Below the pieces are notes generated by a model that was given only the letters and a program-made list of their open reading frames with translations, searched no databases and was not told the origin of the DNA. From NCBI GenBank assembly GCA_020746875.1, contig JAGTJL010000020.1:930001-994000 (forward strand): 64,000 bases of DNA, given 5' to 3'. Position numbers and translations under genes: made by a program. Shown one piece after another: positions 10,723 to 23,790 of the stretch (position 1 is the stretch's first letter; each line of letters starts with the position of its first letter). This stretch comes from Rhexocercosporidium sp. MPI-PUGE-AT-0058. Its lineage: Eukaryota; Ascomycota; Leotiomycetes; Helotiales.

Positions 10723-11151
10723 ACTTTGATGTCTTTTAGGCAAAGCTACCTAGGCGTACCACCCACCCCCCATCCATCTACCCAGCAGACGTCACTCTTG
10801 CCTCTAGGCTATTTTTCTGCTTCTCTTTCGTAGGTACAGTAAAGGCATCTTCGGGTACTGCTAAACAACTGCTAAACAGAAATTTCCATGGCTTAATTGT
10901 GCCGGTACTTCCTCAGGAGCAGCTAGGCATAGGCTCATTTACTTCCCACCTACTCGGGTCTAGGGATTTGCCGGTAGGTCTGGTTACAGCCAAAGTACAG
11001 CCTCAACCGAAGCAGCCAAGCGGATATTCCTAGGCGAGGCTGGCTGGATCGATGACAACTAGATCACCGAGGAAGGACAATCTCGAGAATAGCTTCAGCT
11101 TCTAATACATGCTAATAGATTCCAATGGAATAGAAAGGTTCTAGGCACTAC

Positions 11152-11175
11152 CTACTACTACTACTACTACTACTA
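11152..11175. repeat. CTA trinucleotide microsatellite
   Basis: About eight uninterrupted CTA units in AT-rich intergenic DNA, not coding. Confidence 0.9.
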
Positions 11176-11431
11176 CAACTAGGTTACCAAAGAAGCTCAA
11201 TCTTGAACTCGAGGAAAACTAGAATCTGGCTCCGGACCTTCGTCCTCCCCTGTCTCCTCGACACGTCTACACTTCCAGGCGTCGGATGCATCATGCCATT
11301 ACTTCATTTCATTTCGTGCTATTTTGCCGACTGAGGTGAGTCTAATGTCTAACCGACGTGCGACCTGACTGGTCCTCTACCTACTTGTACATAAAAAGAC
11401 AATGTCGTGTAGTAGAGTCATGACATGAAGC

Positions 11432-12331
11432 TCATTTCTTTTCCTTTGGTTCAGAATTCGCCGCCTTCAGGCCCCTCTGCTCTTCTTTCAGTTCGTGCTT
11501 CTCTCTTAAAGCCTTCTCAACCTGCCAAACGGCTCTATCCAATTCAACATCCAACTCTGGGATCTTGAGGGCTTCCGCGATTCGTTTTCCATTGGATTTG
11601 TGCAGCACCATCCTCTCCTCCACATCAATACCATCCGTCGCTGTTGATAGTCTTTCCTGGCCCTTAGCCAACGCCGGATCGAAAGGTTGCTTCCCATTGG
11701 AGTATAGATCATCGAGAATCGTTGATGGCGCAGCTTTCACGAGCTGATTGTCTAATAAAAACTCGAGATGCTTCGCGCCGGAAAATGCTCGCCAGTGCGA
11801 CCAAGCTCTGAAGACGAGGTAAAAGAAAGGAAGATTGGGCACACTAGATTGTGTTAATATGTGGCCAGAAGACTCCAGAAAGAGGTACACTTACATTGGT
11901 ACCAGCGCAAAGGGCGCGCTTATCGGCATTCCAATGAATGAATAAATCATCCTAGACTTATGCAACGACTGCCTCTCGGTACCCAGCGCCCTCAAAACTT
12001 CCATCACACGCTCCTGCGGTATCAGGGTCGACGGAAATGAGACCTCGACCTTCCCTTTGCCTGACATCTCGTCCGATTCCTTGCGCTTGGAAAGAGGAGG
12101 AATAGACTTGAGACCCCATTCTTCGTAGGGTATCCTTTTCAAAGCCTGGTTTCCATAGTCTACAACTTTCTTCTGCCAACCACTCTCTTTCTTCTCCCAC
12201 CCCGCCCAGAGATTTGCAGCCTTTGTGGTGCCTTTATCCAGCCAGCTCTGCTTCTCGCTAGTTGTGATGTTGAGCCGCTGGCAGTAGATGAGAGTTCGGC
12301 GCGTCGAGATGGGTAGCAGGAAGAGGCGCAT
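11432..12331 (-). CDS. Mitochondrial K+/H+ exchange-related protein (Mit_KHE1 family)
   Basis: Protein of 282 aa in two exons, 12331-11895 and 11843-11432, with a 51-bp intron (GTAAGT, TATTAAC, TAG). The N-terminus MRLFLLPISTRRTLIYCQRL is characteristic of the fungal family related to yeast YDL183C, implicated in mitochondrial potassium-proton exchange. The centre has two hydrophobic stretches at the exon junction (YSFIGMPISAPFALVPI and PNLPFFYLVFRAW) that probably span or dip into the inner membrane. The C-terminus is charged and helical (LDRAVWQVEKAL, then KEEQRGLKAA). No transport mechanism can be read from the sequence; the family link is by overall pattern and length. Confidence 0.82.
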
Positions 12332-13235
12332 TGCGTCTGGACAATGGCGTAAGTCAGGTGTTTGGTGGGAGCTGGTCGAGTCTGCTCACTCCATTGGGTG
12401 TGGAGATTGAGAAGGACAGACAAGATAGTGCGAGCAGCTGCGTGGTTGGTTGTTGCTGGAGCGGCGGTGAGATGTTCTGTGGTTGAGGGTTAGGCCGAGG
12501 TTGGTGGAGGTGGAGGTGGAGGTTGATGTTGATGTTGATGTTGTGTTGACGTCGGAGTCGCGATTCTCCTTTCATGCTTTCGAACAATCTCTCTCCAGCT
12601 CTGCGGCCAAGCCCAATCCAGATCTGGGTGGGGATGACGCATGGCAAAAAAACGTCCTGGGGACAGTCGGGAAATATCCCTGCTCTGACCCAAAAGTTTA
12701 ATAGTTTGTACTTTGGTATGATGCCTGTGATGCCGGTCCTGTCCAATGCCAGACCAGTGCCCGCCCAGGTCTGACCCACCCGGTCGATCAGAGCGCAGGT
12801 GTTAGTTAGTATTGTACTACTGCACAATAGTAGTTAGTCTCGGGTGGTCCACATCTCACATGCGCGTAACTTGAGAACGGAATTGCCAAGTTGGAACGAC
12901 AAGTCAACGGGGCGGGAGATTTACAACTTCTTCACCTCCTCTCCTCTCCTCCCCCCGCATTCCCACCTCCCCTTTCCCTCTCACCCTCTTCTCTTCGGTT
13001 CGCAGGCCTGGTATGGATGGAGCTGGTAATTGTCTAGCTTTCTCGCGCGGCCATTGTGCTGCAGCAAGCAACTCTTACACCAGGTTCATCTGACTGCTCC
13101 CAGGCGCCGTTCCAGCCTCCGACACTTCAACATCCAGGCCAGGCCTTTGCTAGCAAACCCCTTCCCCTCCCTCCTAGGCTTCGCTCGTCCACCCTCGAGT
13201 CACCGTGTTTCCTTTCTCTACTTCACCAGGCCTCC
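12332..13235. other. Divergent promoter between the mitochondrial and SRF1-like genes
   Basis: The genes on either side are transcribed away from each other, so this 0.9 kb should hold both promoters. It contains a GGAGGT/GTTGAT simple repeat (about 12501-12549). A CT-rich tract lies at about 12929-12990, 250-300 bp before the SRF1-like start, a usual fungal promoter feature. No ORF here is convincing. Confidence 0.5.
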
Positions 13236-14649
13236 ATGGCGACCTCCGACAGTGCATCCCTGACTGCGTCTGGCCCTCGGTCTCAACTCGACTCGCATCA
13301 CATCCTACAATATGGCCCTCCTCTTCGAACCACCAGACAGGCGTCTGACTCCTCCAGCACTTCGTCGGCCGAAGCGGCCATGAAAGCAAGGAGGAACTCG
13401 CAGAATCGACCTGCTGCATACTCTTCGTCTTCACAGAATACCCATGGTTCAGGAAGTACTCGAGGGAAGAATGTTGTTGCTCAAAGGGCTGTGAAATCTA
13501 TTCCGCGTAGGCCTTCTCATTATTGCTTGTAAACAAGACGCTAATTGACCCGCAGCGTGGGTGGCATCTTACGAAGACGAAGACGACGACAATCCCAAAC
13601 CCCCAAGCCAATTGTTGACGTCTCTCCCGAGGGCACATGCTGCGCAGCACCACTATGCACCAAACCTCTCCCACCGGAAATCGCAGGATGGCTATGTTGA
13701 GACGATAAAAGAAGGATCAATTGGCAAGAAACCGGAAACTGGGTTCTTTGGGGGTCATAGAGAACCTGTGAAGGGCCGGAAATGGGATCATGTCCGGGAC
13801 GCAGAGCCCGTGATAATGCAAGGAGGGGACATACCGACCGCTTCGCCTTGGGTCCCCTTCATTAGATCGTCGATGTATGCTCCAGCACCCTACGAAGACC
13901 GCAAAATCGTTACTCCTGAGTTCCTACAACAGCAGACTCCAGGATATGAAAGACCTTGGCGGGGAGACTTGGAGCAGGGTGAAGGATCCGAAAAGTTCTC
14001 TGCTCTAATGTACAGCAAGAAGAAACGGAAAGGCTTCCTTGTGAGGTTCCAGGTATGTATTCGAGCCTCTGTTTGGAAGACCATTATTGACTTGTCTAGC
14101 GTGCCCTTCTTTTACACGCGCTGGTGCCTCTGGTCTTCCGCGTCACAGTTCTCACAACATCCATAGTGGCTCTCGCCATATCTTCTTCTGTTCACCACCT
14201 TTCTAACAAATACACCTACGCCCAGAACGCCTCTACCACGATGGCCATCGTAGTCGACGTGGTCGCTATCCCGTATATATTGTACATAACATATGATGAG
14301 TACACGGGAAAACCATTGGGTCTGCGATCCCCAAAGGCCAAAATCCGACTTGTTTTATTAGACCTTTTCTTCATTATATTCGAATCCGCAAATTTGGCGC
14401 TTGCATTTACGGCCTTGACAGATCGCAACGGGGCTTGCAGAGTTGGACCAGTTAATGACACGAATAGCATCGTGTGTGGAAGGGTAAAAGCTCTTTGCGC
14501 CATCTTGATGCTTGCATTGCTTGCGTGGAGCTTGACTTTTGCCGTCAGCATTTTCAGGTACCAATCACTGAATCTCTCTCCATTTTTGCATATACTGATG
14601 ATTCTCCAGACTTGTTGAGCGGGTTGGAGGAAGAGAGGACGCAGACTGA
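13236..14649 (+). CDS. SRF1-like: SRF1-like membrane protein (regulator of phospholipase D)
   Basis: Protein of 421 aa in four exons: 13236-13506, 13556-14052, 14100-14557 and 14610-14649. I chose the ATG at 13236 (CTCCATGGC context); an in-frame ATG at 13056 would add 60 residues of weak composition. The N-terminal half is Ser-rich and disordered. The family-typical middle includes PPWVASYEDED, GRKWDHVRDAEPVI and ITPEFLQQQTPGYERPWRGD-like text (TPEFLQQQTPGYERPWRGD here). Three or four hydrophobic segments follow: LVPLVFRVTVLTTSIVALAI, MAIVVDVVAIPYILYI, IRLVLLDLFFIIFESANLAL and LCAILMLALLAWSLTFAVSI. Yeast SRF1 acts with phospholipase D (SPO14) in lipid signalling. The assignment rests on remembered family pattern, so the family is likelier than the exact function. 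Confidence 0.72.
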
Positions 14650-14859
14650 TCGACAGAAACAAAGATTTCCTTATGTACAAGCACTACAGCATCGGGAGCG
14701 GGAAAGCAAGGAGTTGGGCGCGTTCTACCATGAGCACTTGCTCACGATGTACAAACAAAAGTCCTCGGATACAAATTAAATCCAAATAAAGATTCTTCAA
14801 GACAGTCCAGATTCTTATTCACGAGCAAACAGGTACGTGTTTCCATTTTCACATATTTC

Positions 14860-15629
14860 TCAGCTTTTCAGCAGCGGTCCTTCATCACCATACACAGGAT
14901 CCTTTTCAAACCATGGCAAGTCGGCTATGCCATCGACCTTACTCCCCTCGCCATTCTTCCCGCAACACATATCACATTGCATCCCTCTAGGATAGCTCCC
15001 AACCAACTCGAATCCGCTCCGGAAGTCGTCGAGGAGCCTGTGTCCTACTCCCGCGGGGATGATGACCACATCTCCTTTCTCTACGACGACTTCTAGTTTT
15101 TCTGGGTTCGCTTCGTGCCCGAAACCTGGGGTTCGGTTAGGTCTGTTCACAGATTTTGCTGGAGCTTTGCATGGGGCTTTTTTGGGGGGGGGGATGGGCG
15201 GGTTACTCACATAGCTTTGCACGACCGGAGCAGACGCACAGAACTTCGTGGGTTGTGGTGTGAAAGTGGGTTATGTCACTGTGGAAGTCTTGGTGTTAGT
15301 GCTACTGTTTCTCGCAATTACTTACAGAGTAAAGATATTGAAAGACTTGGCTAGAAATACGGTCGACCTGGTCGAAGTTTTCTGAGTTTTCTGAGAGAGT
15401 TGATTACAGAAAGTACCTACTATAAAGTGTACCGCCACTGGGGCGTGACAACGCCGACTGCTTTGAGATGTGCCTCAACACTTTTCGCTGATGCTGAGTT
15501 GGGAAAACATGAGTGGTAGATCAGGAGAGGCCTTTTCTGGATCGAGGTATTCGGGATGAGATTGTGACGAGGAATCTGATGCGTGGAGACCTCCAGGTAG
15601 TCGATGGGCGTGAGTTCAAGTTGCGCCAT
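14860..15629 (-). CDS. Cupin-fold protein (YjlB-like)
   Basis: Protein of 180 aa in three exons: 15629-15421, 15278-15211 and 15125-14860. The cupin metal site is visible in ITHFHTTTHEVLCVCSGRAK (motif 1, His-rich) and GDVVIIPAGVGHRLLDDF (motif 2). The first exon carries the family start (PQWRYTLY near its end). The end WFEKDPVYGDEGPLL is also typical. Splicing intron 2 (85 bp, containing a run of at least ten G on the + strand) restores LCFGHEANPEKL. Intron 1 is 142 bp and contains a second donor-like site, so a skipped small exon is possible. YjlB-type cupins are small, probably metal-binding cytoplasmic proteins with no settled reaction. Confidence 0.82.
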
Positions 15630-16784
15630 TGTTGAAGAGTTTATACACTCAAGCAGGAGATGTCTGTGGGGATATGGATGGGATGAACCACTTTTGAAAT
15701 ACTTTTGCAACGAAGAGAAAGTTCATTTGGAGTGTGCGGGAGCTTCTTAAATTATATTGGTAGAAAGTCAGGACAGTGAAGTCAAACATTGGAGACGCTT
15801 TGAACACAATCTAGCCAGACTGGGCCATTATCAAGAAGAATAAGGTTCTGTATGCGTTTCAGCCTTTTCGGATGATTGCCGCATTGGATTAAGGCCTGGA
15901 TTGAAACTTGTTCGTTCACTTCCAAGCCGAATTGAAACAAGGAATTTGTCCAGGAGGAGAAATCATCGCAAGAATAAAACATCTCTTCGGGAATCAAGGG
16001 GTCACAGAAGTCCAGGAGAGGAAGCTCAGAGCTGTGGTCGGAACAACTGGAAAGTCAAAATATGTGCTGATCGATATCTCATTCTCGAAAAGACTTCTTT
16101 TGTCATTAACTAAATATAGACATGCTATTCAGACTTGTCAGTCACTCGAGTGAATCAAAACCCCCCAAAAACTTTACTTTGGACGTCATGAAAGTCGCAG
16201 TCACAGCCTGGTCGTAGCAAGCGCAAGCCAATGACTCCATGCCGGACAGGAGTGGAGCTAAAATCGGCCACCGGGTTGCCTCAGGACACAGGGCTGCCTG
16301 GCCACCGGTGGGAGCTTCCTGACCGTGATATTCGTGATTCAGGTATCATCTTTTGAACCACCAACCTCGACCAAAACCCCCTTCCTCCCTCGACCACTTC
16401 GCAGGAGACATTCCTGCGCCAACTCCAACTCCAACTGACCCCCTCTCCTTGATTCAGCACTGGTCCCCTTTGCACTTTAATCAGTGGCACCGGACGCCTC
16501 GCACCTTTCCCCACGCTCAATCTTTGGCTCGCCTGCCTGCCTGATAGTCGTGATCTTTGAGCGTGTAGCCTCGAAGGCGCGAAGTCTTCTGTTCACTTTC
16601 CTGTGACGTGAATACGTGTTATTCGCTTTGAAAAAGGAAGTGCGCTACCTGCATATCGTGTCGCCTTCGTCAGGAACTTCACCCCTCTACAACCCCACAC
16701 TCGCCCACGCGCGAACGAAATACAGCCACCACCTCTACCCCTCGACATATCTTCACATACAATATCAACTTGAAGGTTGTCAAG
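15630..16784. other. Divergent promoter between the cupin and cullin genes
   Basis: About 1.15 kb with no supported gene, lying between two outward-facing starts. A perfect 12-bp palindrome TCACTCGAGTGA lies at 16142-16153. A C-rich stretch at about 16360-16460 and the cullin leader fill the right side. Confidence 0.5.
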
Positions 16785-19334
16785 ATGTCAGTCGCAACAC
16801 GCTCGGCCAGTGCGGCCACCATGCCCCCAGTCCCGAATAGAGAGGACCTGGCAGCAACGTAAGTAGCCTCCAGGGTAGCTTGAAGGCGAATTCTAACAAG
16901 CTGCAGATGGAGATATCTCGAAGCTGGCGTCTCAAAGATTATGAGCAATCTACAGGATGGTATGGATATGCAGACATACATGGGAGTCTACACGTAGGTG
17001 ACGCTGGCTTCTGCCACCAGAACAAAGTTGACATTGCCCCAGCGCCGTCCACAACTTCTGTACATCGCAAAAGGCCGTAACCAACGCGAACTCGGGCATG
17101 ATCGGAGGTGCACATCGGGGAGGTCAGTATGGGAGTCTGGGACGCTGTTTGCAATCAGATTTGTCCCCCAGCCTCGATTCTAGAGCTAACTTTGCTGCAG
17201 CCCACCTACTTGGAGAAGATCTGTACAACAACCTGATCACATACCTTACCGGATACCTCGAAGACCTGGTGGAGAAGTCAAAAACCCACACCGATGAGGC
17301 CCTCCTCTCCTTCTACATTCGCGAATGGGACCGATACACAACCGCCGCCAAATACATTAACCATCTTTTCCGATACCTCAATAGACATTGGGTCAAGAGG
17401 GAGATGGATGAGGGCAAGAAGAACATCTATGATGTGTACACACTTCACCTCGTACAGTGGCGGGTTACGCTGTTCCAGCAGGTTCATGAGAAGGTCATGG
17501 AGGCCGTATTGAAGATGGTCGAGAGACAGCGACACGGCGAGACGATTGAGCACAACCAGATCAAGAGCATCGTAGATTCATTTGTCTCCCTTGGTTTGGA
17601 CGAGGCCGACCCCACAAAATCTACCTTGGACGTCTACAGATTCAACTTTGAGAAGCCATTCTTAGAAGCCACCAAGCTTTTCTACCAGGCCGAGTCGAAG
17701 CAATTCGTAGCCGAGAACAGCATTGTGGAGTACATGAAGAAGGCCGAGGTTCGTTTGGATGAGGAGGAGGAGCGTGTCAACATGTACTTGCACTCAGATA
17801 TCATCCTGCCTTTGAAGAAGACCTGCAACACCGCCCTTATCGCCGATCACTCAGGTATCCTCCGAGACGAGTTCCAGATCCTCTTGGACAACGACAGGTA
17901 CGATGACATGCAGCGCATGTACAACCTCCTGAACAGAATCCCCGATGGTCTTGACCCGCTCCGAGCTAAGTTTGAGGCCCATGTCCGCAAGGCTGGTCTC
18001 GCTGCCGTTGCCAAGGTTTCTGTTGATGCGGACAAGTTGGAGCCAAAGGTCTACGTCGATGCCCTGCTTGAGATCCACACGCAATACCAAGGACTTGTCA
18101 AGCAAGCTTTCAAGGATGAGCCCGAGTTTACACGATCCCTCGACAATGCCTGCAGAGAATTCGTCAACCGCAATCAAGTATGCAAGTCGGGATCGAACAA
18201 ATCTCCAGAATTGCTTGCCAAGTATGCCGATGCTTTGTTAAAAAAGAGCGCGAGTGGAGCTGAGGAGAGCGACCTTGAGAACTCTTTGACGCAGATTATG
18301 ACTGTCTTCAAGTACATCGAGGATAAGGACGTTTTCCAGAAGTTCTACTCCAGAATGTTGGCCCGTCGTCTCGTCCACACCAGTTCGTCATCTGACGATG
18401 CGGAGACTAGCATGATCAGCAAGTTGAAGGAGGCATGCGGTTACGAATATACCAACAAGCTCCAACGTATGTTCCAAGATATTCAGATCTCCAAAGATCT
18501 GAACACTGGGTTCAAGGAGTTTGAGAGCAAGTTACAGGAGCCAGGAGATGCCAAGCCAGTCGACGCCACTTACTCAATCTTGGGTACCGGGTTTTGGCCA
18601 TTAAATCCTCCAAACACCGATTTCTCGCCACCTGCAGAGATCTCCAAGGCCTACGAGCGCTTCCAAACCTTCTATAGCCAAAAGCACAATGGTCGAAAGC
18701 TCACCTGGCTCTGGCAATTGTGCAAGGGAGAAGTCAAGGTCAACTACCCTAAGAACATGAAGAACCCCTACACCTTCCAGGTCTCCACGTATCAAATGGC
18801 TATCTTGCTCCTCTTCAATGATAGCGACAAGAACAGCTATGATGATATTGTCAAGGCCACCCAACTGCAATCCGAAGTCCTCGACCCTTCTCTAGCGATT
18901 TTCTTGAAGGCCAAGGTTCTCACCATGTCACCTGATGGAGACAAGCCAGGTCCTGGAAAGACATTCGCTCTCAACTATGACTTCAAGAGCAAGAAGATCC
19001 GTGTCAACTTGAACATTGCAGTCAAGTCCGAGCAGAAGCAAGAAGCTGATGAGACCCACAAGACGATTGAGGAGGACAGAAAGTTACTCATGCAGGTAAG
19101 CAAGGAAAATGTGCCTAGATTGCAGCGTCCACTAACCTATCATAGTCTGCTATTGTGCGTATCATGAAGGCTCGTAAGAAGATGAAGCACACCCAGCTTG
19201 TCAGCGAGTGCATCAACCAGATCAAGACCCGCTTCATCCCCAAGATCCCCGACATCAAGAAATGTATCGACATCTTGCTGGAGAAGGAGTATCTGGAGCG
19301 TCTCGATGATGACGAGTTGGGATACCTCGCATGA
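16785..19334 (+). CDS. cul1: Cullin-1, scaffold of SCF ubiquitin ligase
   Basis: Protein of 771 aa in five exons: 16785-16858, 16917-16993, 17043-17122, 17200-19095 and 19146-19334. Three introns crowd the first 120 codons. The N-terminal cullin repeats ([20 protein letters not shown]) bind the SKP1/F-box adaptor. The cullin homology domain includes [21 protein letters not shown] and [18 protein letters not shown] stretches. The winged-helix end carries the neddylation site in [19 protein letters not shown], acceptor Lys at about 717. The end [13 protein letters not shown] is typical of CUL1. Cullin-1 joins substrate receptors to the RBX1 RING subunit in the nucleus and cytoplasm. The NEDD8 lysine and the CUL1-like adaptor region make CUL1 more likely than CUL3 or CUL4. 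Confidence 0.96.
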
Positions 19335-22300
19335 AAAACGTTTTATTTCTTGTTTTCCGCATCACTGCTACTGGTTCTCATTAGAGAATGCTGCCGGGTA
19401 ATAATCAGAGGCAACATCAGGACAGGGGAGTTTACACTTGGGAGGTGGGATGGAGCATCCGCCAAAAGAAAGCCCCCACCACTTTGGGCTCTTCTTCTTT
19501 TCTGCGATTTGCATATGGGTGGTTGCTATTCTTTTTTGTTTTTTACCGAGTGCTTATCATGATCCATGAGCCAAGCAGAACAAGCAGCCCTCCCACTTTT
19601 CCTCTTCCTACTCATACCTCGCAGTGGCGGAATGGCGGATTGGCGAAGACGAATGGAATCTGAGAACCGCTTTTACTCTCTAATGAATTTCACGGCACGT
19701 ACAACAACGAACGGAATAAGCATTGCTTGGAGAATCGTGGTAGTGGCAGTGGTACCAGTAGTGATAAGCCACACGCTATGAATTGGGAAGGGAGGAGTTG
19801 TGCAAACACTACTTGAGTTTTTTTCTTTCATCTTGATTGTTACGGTAGATACCTTGGCAGAGCAGTGGCAAGTCCTTCTTGTTATTTTGTCGCGGAGGTA
19901 GGAGAGGAAGCAAGGACAAAAGACAAACAGACAGACAGAGAGACAACCAAAAAATGAAAATGCGAGATTCATGAAATATTTCCCGTTGATGACCTTGTGC
20001 CTGTAAAGGCAGCGTGATAGTGTGAGTACATATACCTCGTAGTATGCCATACCATGCTCCTTGTAAGCTGCAGTAAGTTGGGATAGTGAGTGACCAGAGA
20101 GATGAACATAGTGCGTGAGTTGCGTAGCGAGAATCTCCTCGGAATAATTTCACAGCAGACACCTCCGTCCTGGTATCATACCTGAAACCGGCCCTTCTAA
20201 CAGTCTGCTCCTTCCTTCGCCCTTCCTCGTCACAAAACGTGATGAGGCGGCTACGGTAGTCGGACGGTACTGTATCACAGTGAATGAGACCCAGACCAGG
20301 CCGGACCTCCATGCGAGCCCTACCCTCGGAGCCTCCCTCCCTCTGGTCTGGTGTGGTGTGGTGTAATTAAGTTGCCAACGTGGGAACGTGGAAACGTGGG
20401 TTTAGGTTTTTTTCTGGGGCGAGGCGAGGCGAGGACCTGCTGGTGGTGGGAATTAGGTTTGGTTTTACACTCTCTGCTCGCCGTTCATCAGTGATTTATA
20501 CTTTTTGGGGCGTGTTTGTGATGCCTGCTGATGCGTGATATAGGAATGTACTGGTCTGTTGAGACGGGAGAGGGGAGTGACGTCGGTGGTGATTTGGTGA
20601 GGTGAGTGTGGAGGAGGAGCAGGAAGAGGGGGAAGGCGTCCTTGTTCTTATTCTTGTTTTTTTTATTTCGTTTTTTGTTTTTTTGGCTTTTGCTTTTCTC
20701 TTTCTCTTTCTGATTGATTTCGGGATGGAGTTTTGATTTGACTTCTTTTGACGTGATCCGTAGTTCGGAGAGGGTAGATCGGCTGCAGCAGTGAGTGCGT
20801 GTAACGAAAGTGAGTGGCTTGAAGATAGCTTGCTTCGGTGGTGATCTTCTCCGTTCCTGTGAATGTGTGCATTCTGCAGCGAGGATATAGTGGCATCGAG
20901 GCTGGTCTCTGGTTTGTGGCACGTCGCCGAATCTAGGGTTGAAGATCGAATCATTTCATTTTCTATTTCACATCTTCGTATCTGGGTTCTTCATATTCTG
21001 TATTTCATATTTCACATTTTTTTCTTCTTTCCCCCCCGGGAGTTGGAGATCCCGTATCCGAACTTGCCGAAACGGTCCAGTCAAGCAAGCCGCGTGGGTG
21101 ACATGGGGGTGGGATGGGGATTTTCTCGATTTACGGGATATGCGAGACCCTTTAGAGGGGTGGTAACGATCGTCGGTTACGGAGATCGTGGGCGGCTTGT
21201 CTTACCTTTTTAGTGTTGATCATCTTGGGAAGAGGAGTGGAGATGGGATGGCTGGTGTAACGGTGTTGTGTTGGGGTATTTGTTTTGGTGTAAGAGTGGC
21301 TGAAATAAGGAGGTGTTGCCGCCTGTGTTGATAGAAAATAGGTTCTTTACATTGAACCTTTGTATTGAAGAAGTTAAACGTCGCCGACCTGTTTTGATAT
21401 TCGGATCTGGCTGTCTCAATACCGGACACCTACCAAGAACCTTGGCCCGGTATTCATTCATTACTAGCCAATTATTGGTTGAGCCGTCGGGGCGGTAAGA
21501 ATAGAAATTCGGTACGCAAGCCAGGAAGGGCCAGGCATTTGAGAAATGAGATGAGTTTGCAGGGGGTGCCAAGTGAACCCTTGTGGCACGATGCCACGAT
21601 GCCATGATCTTCAATCTGGAATTTCACGTGGAGGTTTGGGATTGTGATGGGTGATTGAAGGATAGGTAATGGACGACAGAGCAACTTTGTGTTGCTTGCT
21701 GGTATGCTTTGTTTTGGTTTCTGGAAATTTGAGAAGGTCTCTCTGAGTTTTATTCTATTCTAGGATCGTTCTTTACAATTTTATGACCATGTTGTTCTCA
21801 GCTTCTGATATGTCTTCACTGACTACGCATTGGCGCATACAGAGAGAGCTTGGCTCGGGGGCAGTTTTGTAAATATACTTCTGATATCTCTTCTTCCGTC
21901 TTTTCTATGCGTGGGACACATGTCCGTTTTCCTTTCTTGAAACGAAGGGCTGGATATTTGGGGGCCGCCTAGCCATTGGCATTATGGCTGGAGGTTGATT
22001 GAGAATATCCTCCTATCAGATGCACAGAACCGGCTTAATTGTTCAAGCGTTCCGGGCATTATTCCCACCTCCGCCTCATGTGCTGCCATAATTCCCTGAG
22101 AGCTTGAGAAGGTCTGTCACCCAGACCTCCGTACCTCGGGGTTGTTGATGGTTGTGTTACTGCTACTCGCCTCTGGCTGGATTGAGGTGCTTCCAGACTA
22201 TCTTTAACTCACATGCGTCCAGCTCTTCCTGCTCGTGCCGTGCCCGACTGTGCCATATCAGATCAGAATCACGAAAGTGCACATTGGGGGATGGAACTTT

Positions 22301-23221
22301 GTAAATAGGACAAATCTATAGCTAACCTGCCGAGACAGAATATTTGGGATCTTCCCTATGTATGCCTTTCATTTTGGTCTCGGTCGTTCATCCCATGTCT
22401 GACTTTCCTTTCTTGCTTACCCCAAAGCCCCAAAGCAGCCTCTTCCAGGCTTTTAATTACACCTCGACTTCAAAATTGGGCGTGCCGGCGCGCCCAGTCC
22501 CACTCTGCCCGTGGAGGCTGCTGGTGGTTGACCGCTTTCAGACTTGGTGGCTGCTTCGAGTTTCGCTCCGCACAGACAGCCAGATGGACTCGACCACCCT
22601 TTGATCCTCAGCCCGGCCGGGATCTCACAGACGTGGATGGATCCAGCCAGAACACAGACTCAAGAACAGACCCGGGCAACGCAACTCTGGAACTTTCAGA
22701 CCAAGGCCGCGAATGTGGAAAGTCTATTTCATGATACGCCGTAAACAACGACTGGCTTGGTCTGGCCTCTTTCACGGTAGTTAATCTTCGGCATGGCGAT
22801 GTATGTAGCAGTCTCGTCTCATCATCCATCCATCATACAGTACTGCCAGCCGTGGCTCGCTCTGCTCCGAATCGTGCCCTTCCCAACGAAAGCGTGCAGT
22901 TTCAATCTCGACTAATTCCAGCTTCTTGCTTAACTCAACCCAACGATTCCAGGGCATAGCATTGCTTGCCTTGCCTTGCCCTGCCTTGAGGCCTTGCTGG
23001 CTTGCACTGGCACGTTCAACCTCAATCACAATTGCAATGGCAATTGCAACCAATTGCACTACTATTTTTGAATGGTCTGCACTGCGCTACATCCTGACTG
23101 CATATCTTCGAAGCGCCAGCTGAAAATATCAACTTCTACTGCTGACGAGAGAAGACTACAACAAACACACAAGACCAGACGCAGATGACTGTAAATTGCT
23201 GCATAGTCTTACTACTCCCGA

Positions 23222-23290
23222 GCTGGCTCTGGCTCTGGCTCTGGCTCTGGCTGTGTCTGTATCTGTATCTGTAGCTGTAGCTGTAGCTGT
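23222..23290. repeat. CTGGCT/CTGTAT/CTGTAG hexanucleotide minisatellite
   Basis: Three related hexamers follow in blocks: CTGGCT, then CTGTAT, then CTGTAG. It is a slippage array with successive variants, about 1 kb upstream of the G-alpha start. Confidence 0.85.
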
Positions 23291-23760
23291 GTGTCCGTCT
23301 GTCTCTGTTTCTGCCACCGCCGCCTGGCTTGACTGCCGTTTTCAATTGTTTGCAAGCGTCAAAGCCGACCCATCCACCCCATCCATCCATCCATACATAC
23401 ATACATACAGTTCTTCCCGAACCCAAACAACAGCCCCCTCTCCCGTGCCGGTACTGTCATTTTTTTCCTTCTTTTCATTGTCATTCCTGCTGCCCAGCAT
23501 TGACTGCAACCTGCACCGCTGAAAAGGAAGGAAACGCTCTCGCCCAATCTGTCCAGGCGCCTTCGCCCTCCTCACGCTCAGCAGGCTGGTCTGACCACGC
23601 CCACGCCCACCCTGAGCCACCATCCCAGAAGCTCGTACTGTACTAGTCTCGCTCTGTCTCCGCAGCAGCCCCGTTGGTCACCAAAACTTCCTAAGCCAAC
23701 CCCAGACCGATCCTAACTTCACTCAGTCAACTCGCTCACGCAACTCACCCAACTGACCTA

Positions 23761-23790
23761 CCTCTCCTCTCCTCTCCTCTCCTCCTCGTC
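23761..23790. promoter_or_regulatory. CTCTC pyrimidine tract upstream of G-alpha
   Basis: A repeated CTCTC run about 540 bp before the G-alpha ATG. Pyrimidine tracts commonly lie just before fungal transcription starts, so the gene may have a leader of about half a kilobase. Confidence 0.35.

Larger units (their letters stand above)
10279..11431. other. Intergenic region with AGGTN and CTA repeats
   Basis: No gene is supported. The region holds the promoter of DUF3716 copy B, an AGGTN pentamer tract (10641-10722) and a CTA triplet tract (11152-11175). Open frames at 10173-10656 are low complexity. Confidence 0.5.

Noticed and set aside
20488..20954. Overlapping 144-152 aa minus-strand open frames.
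   Set aside because: Lys/Ser/Thr/His low-complexity translations of T-rich DNA in two frames at once, with no start context, splice or family signal.
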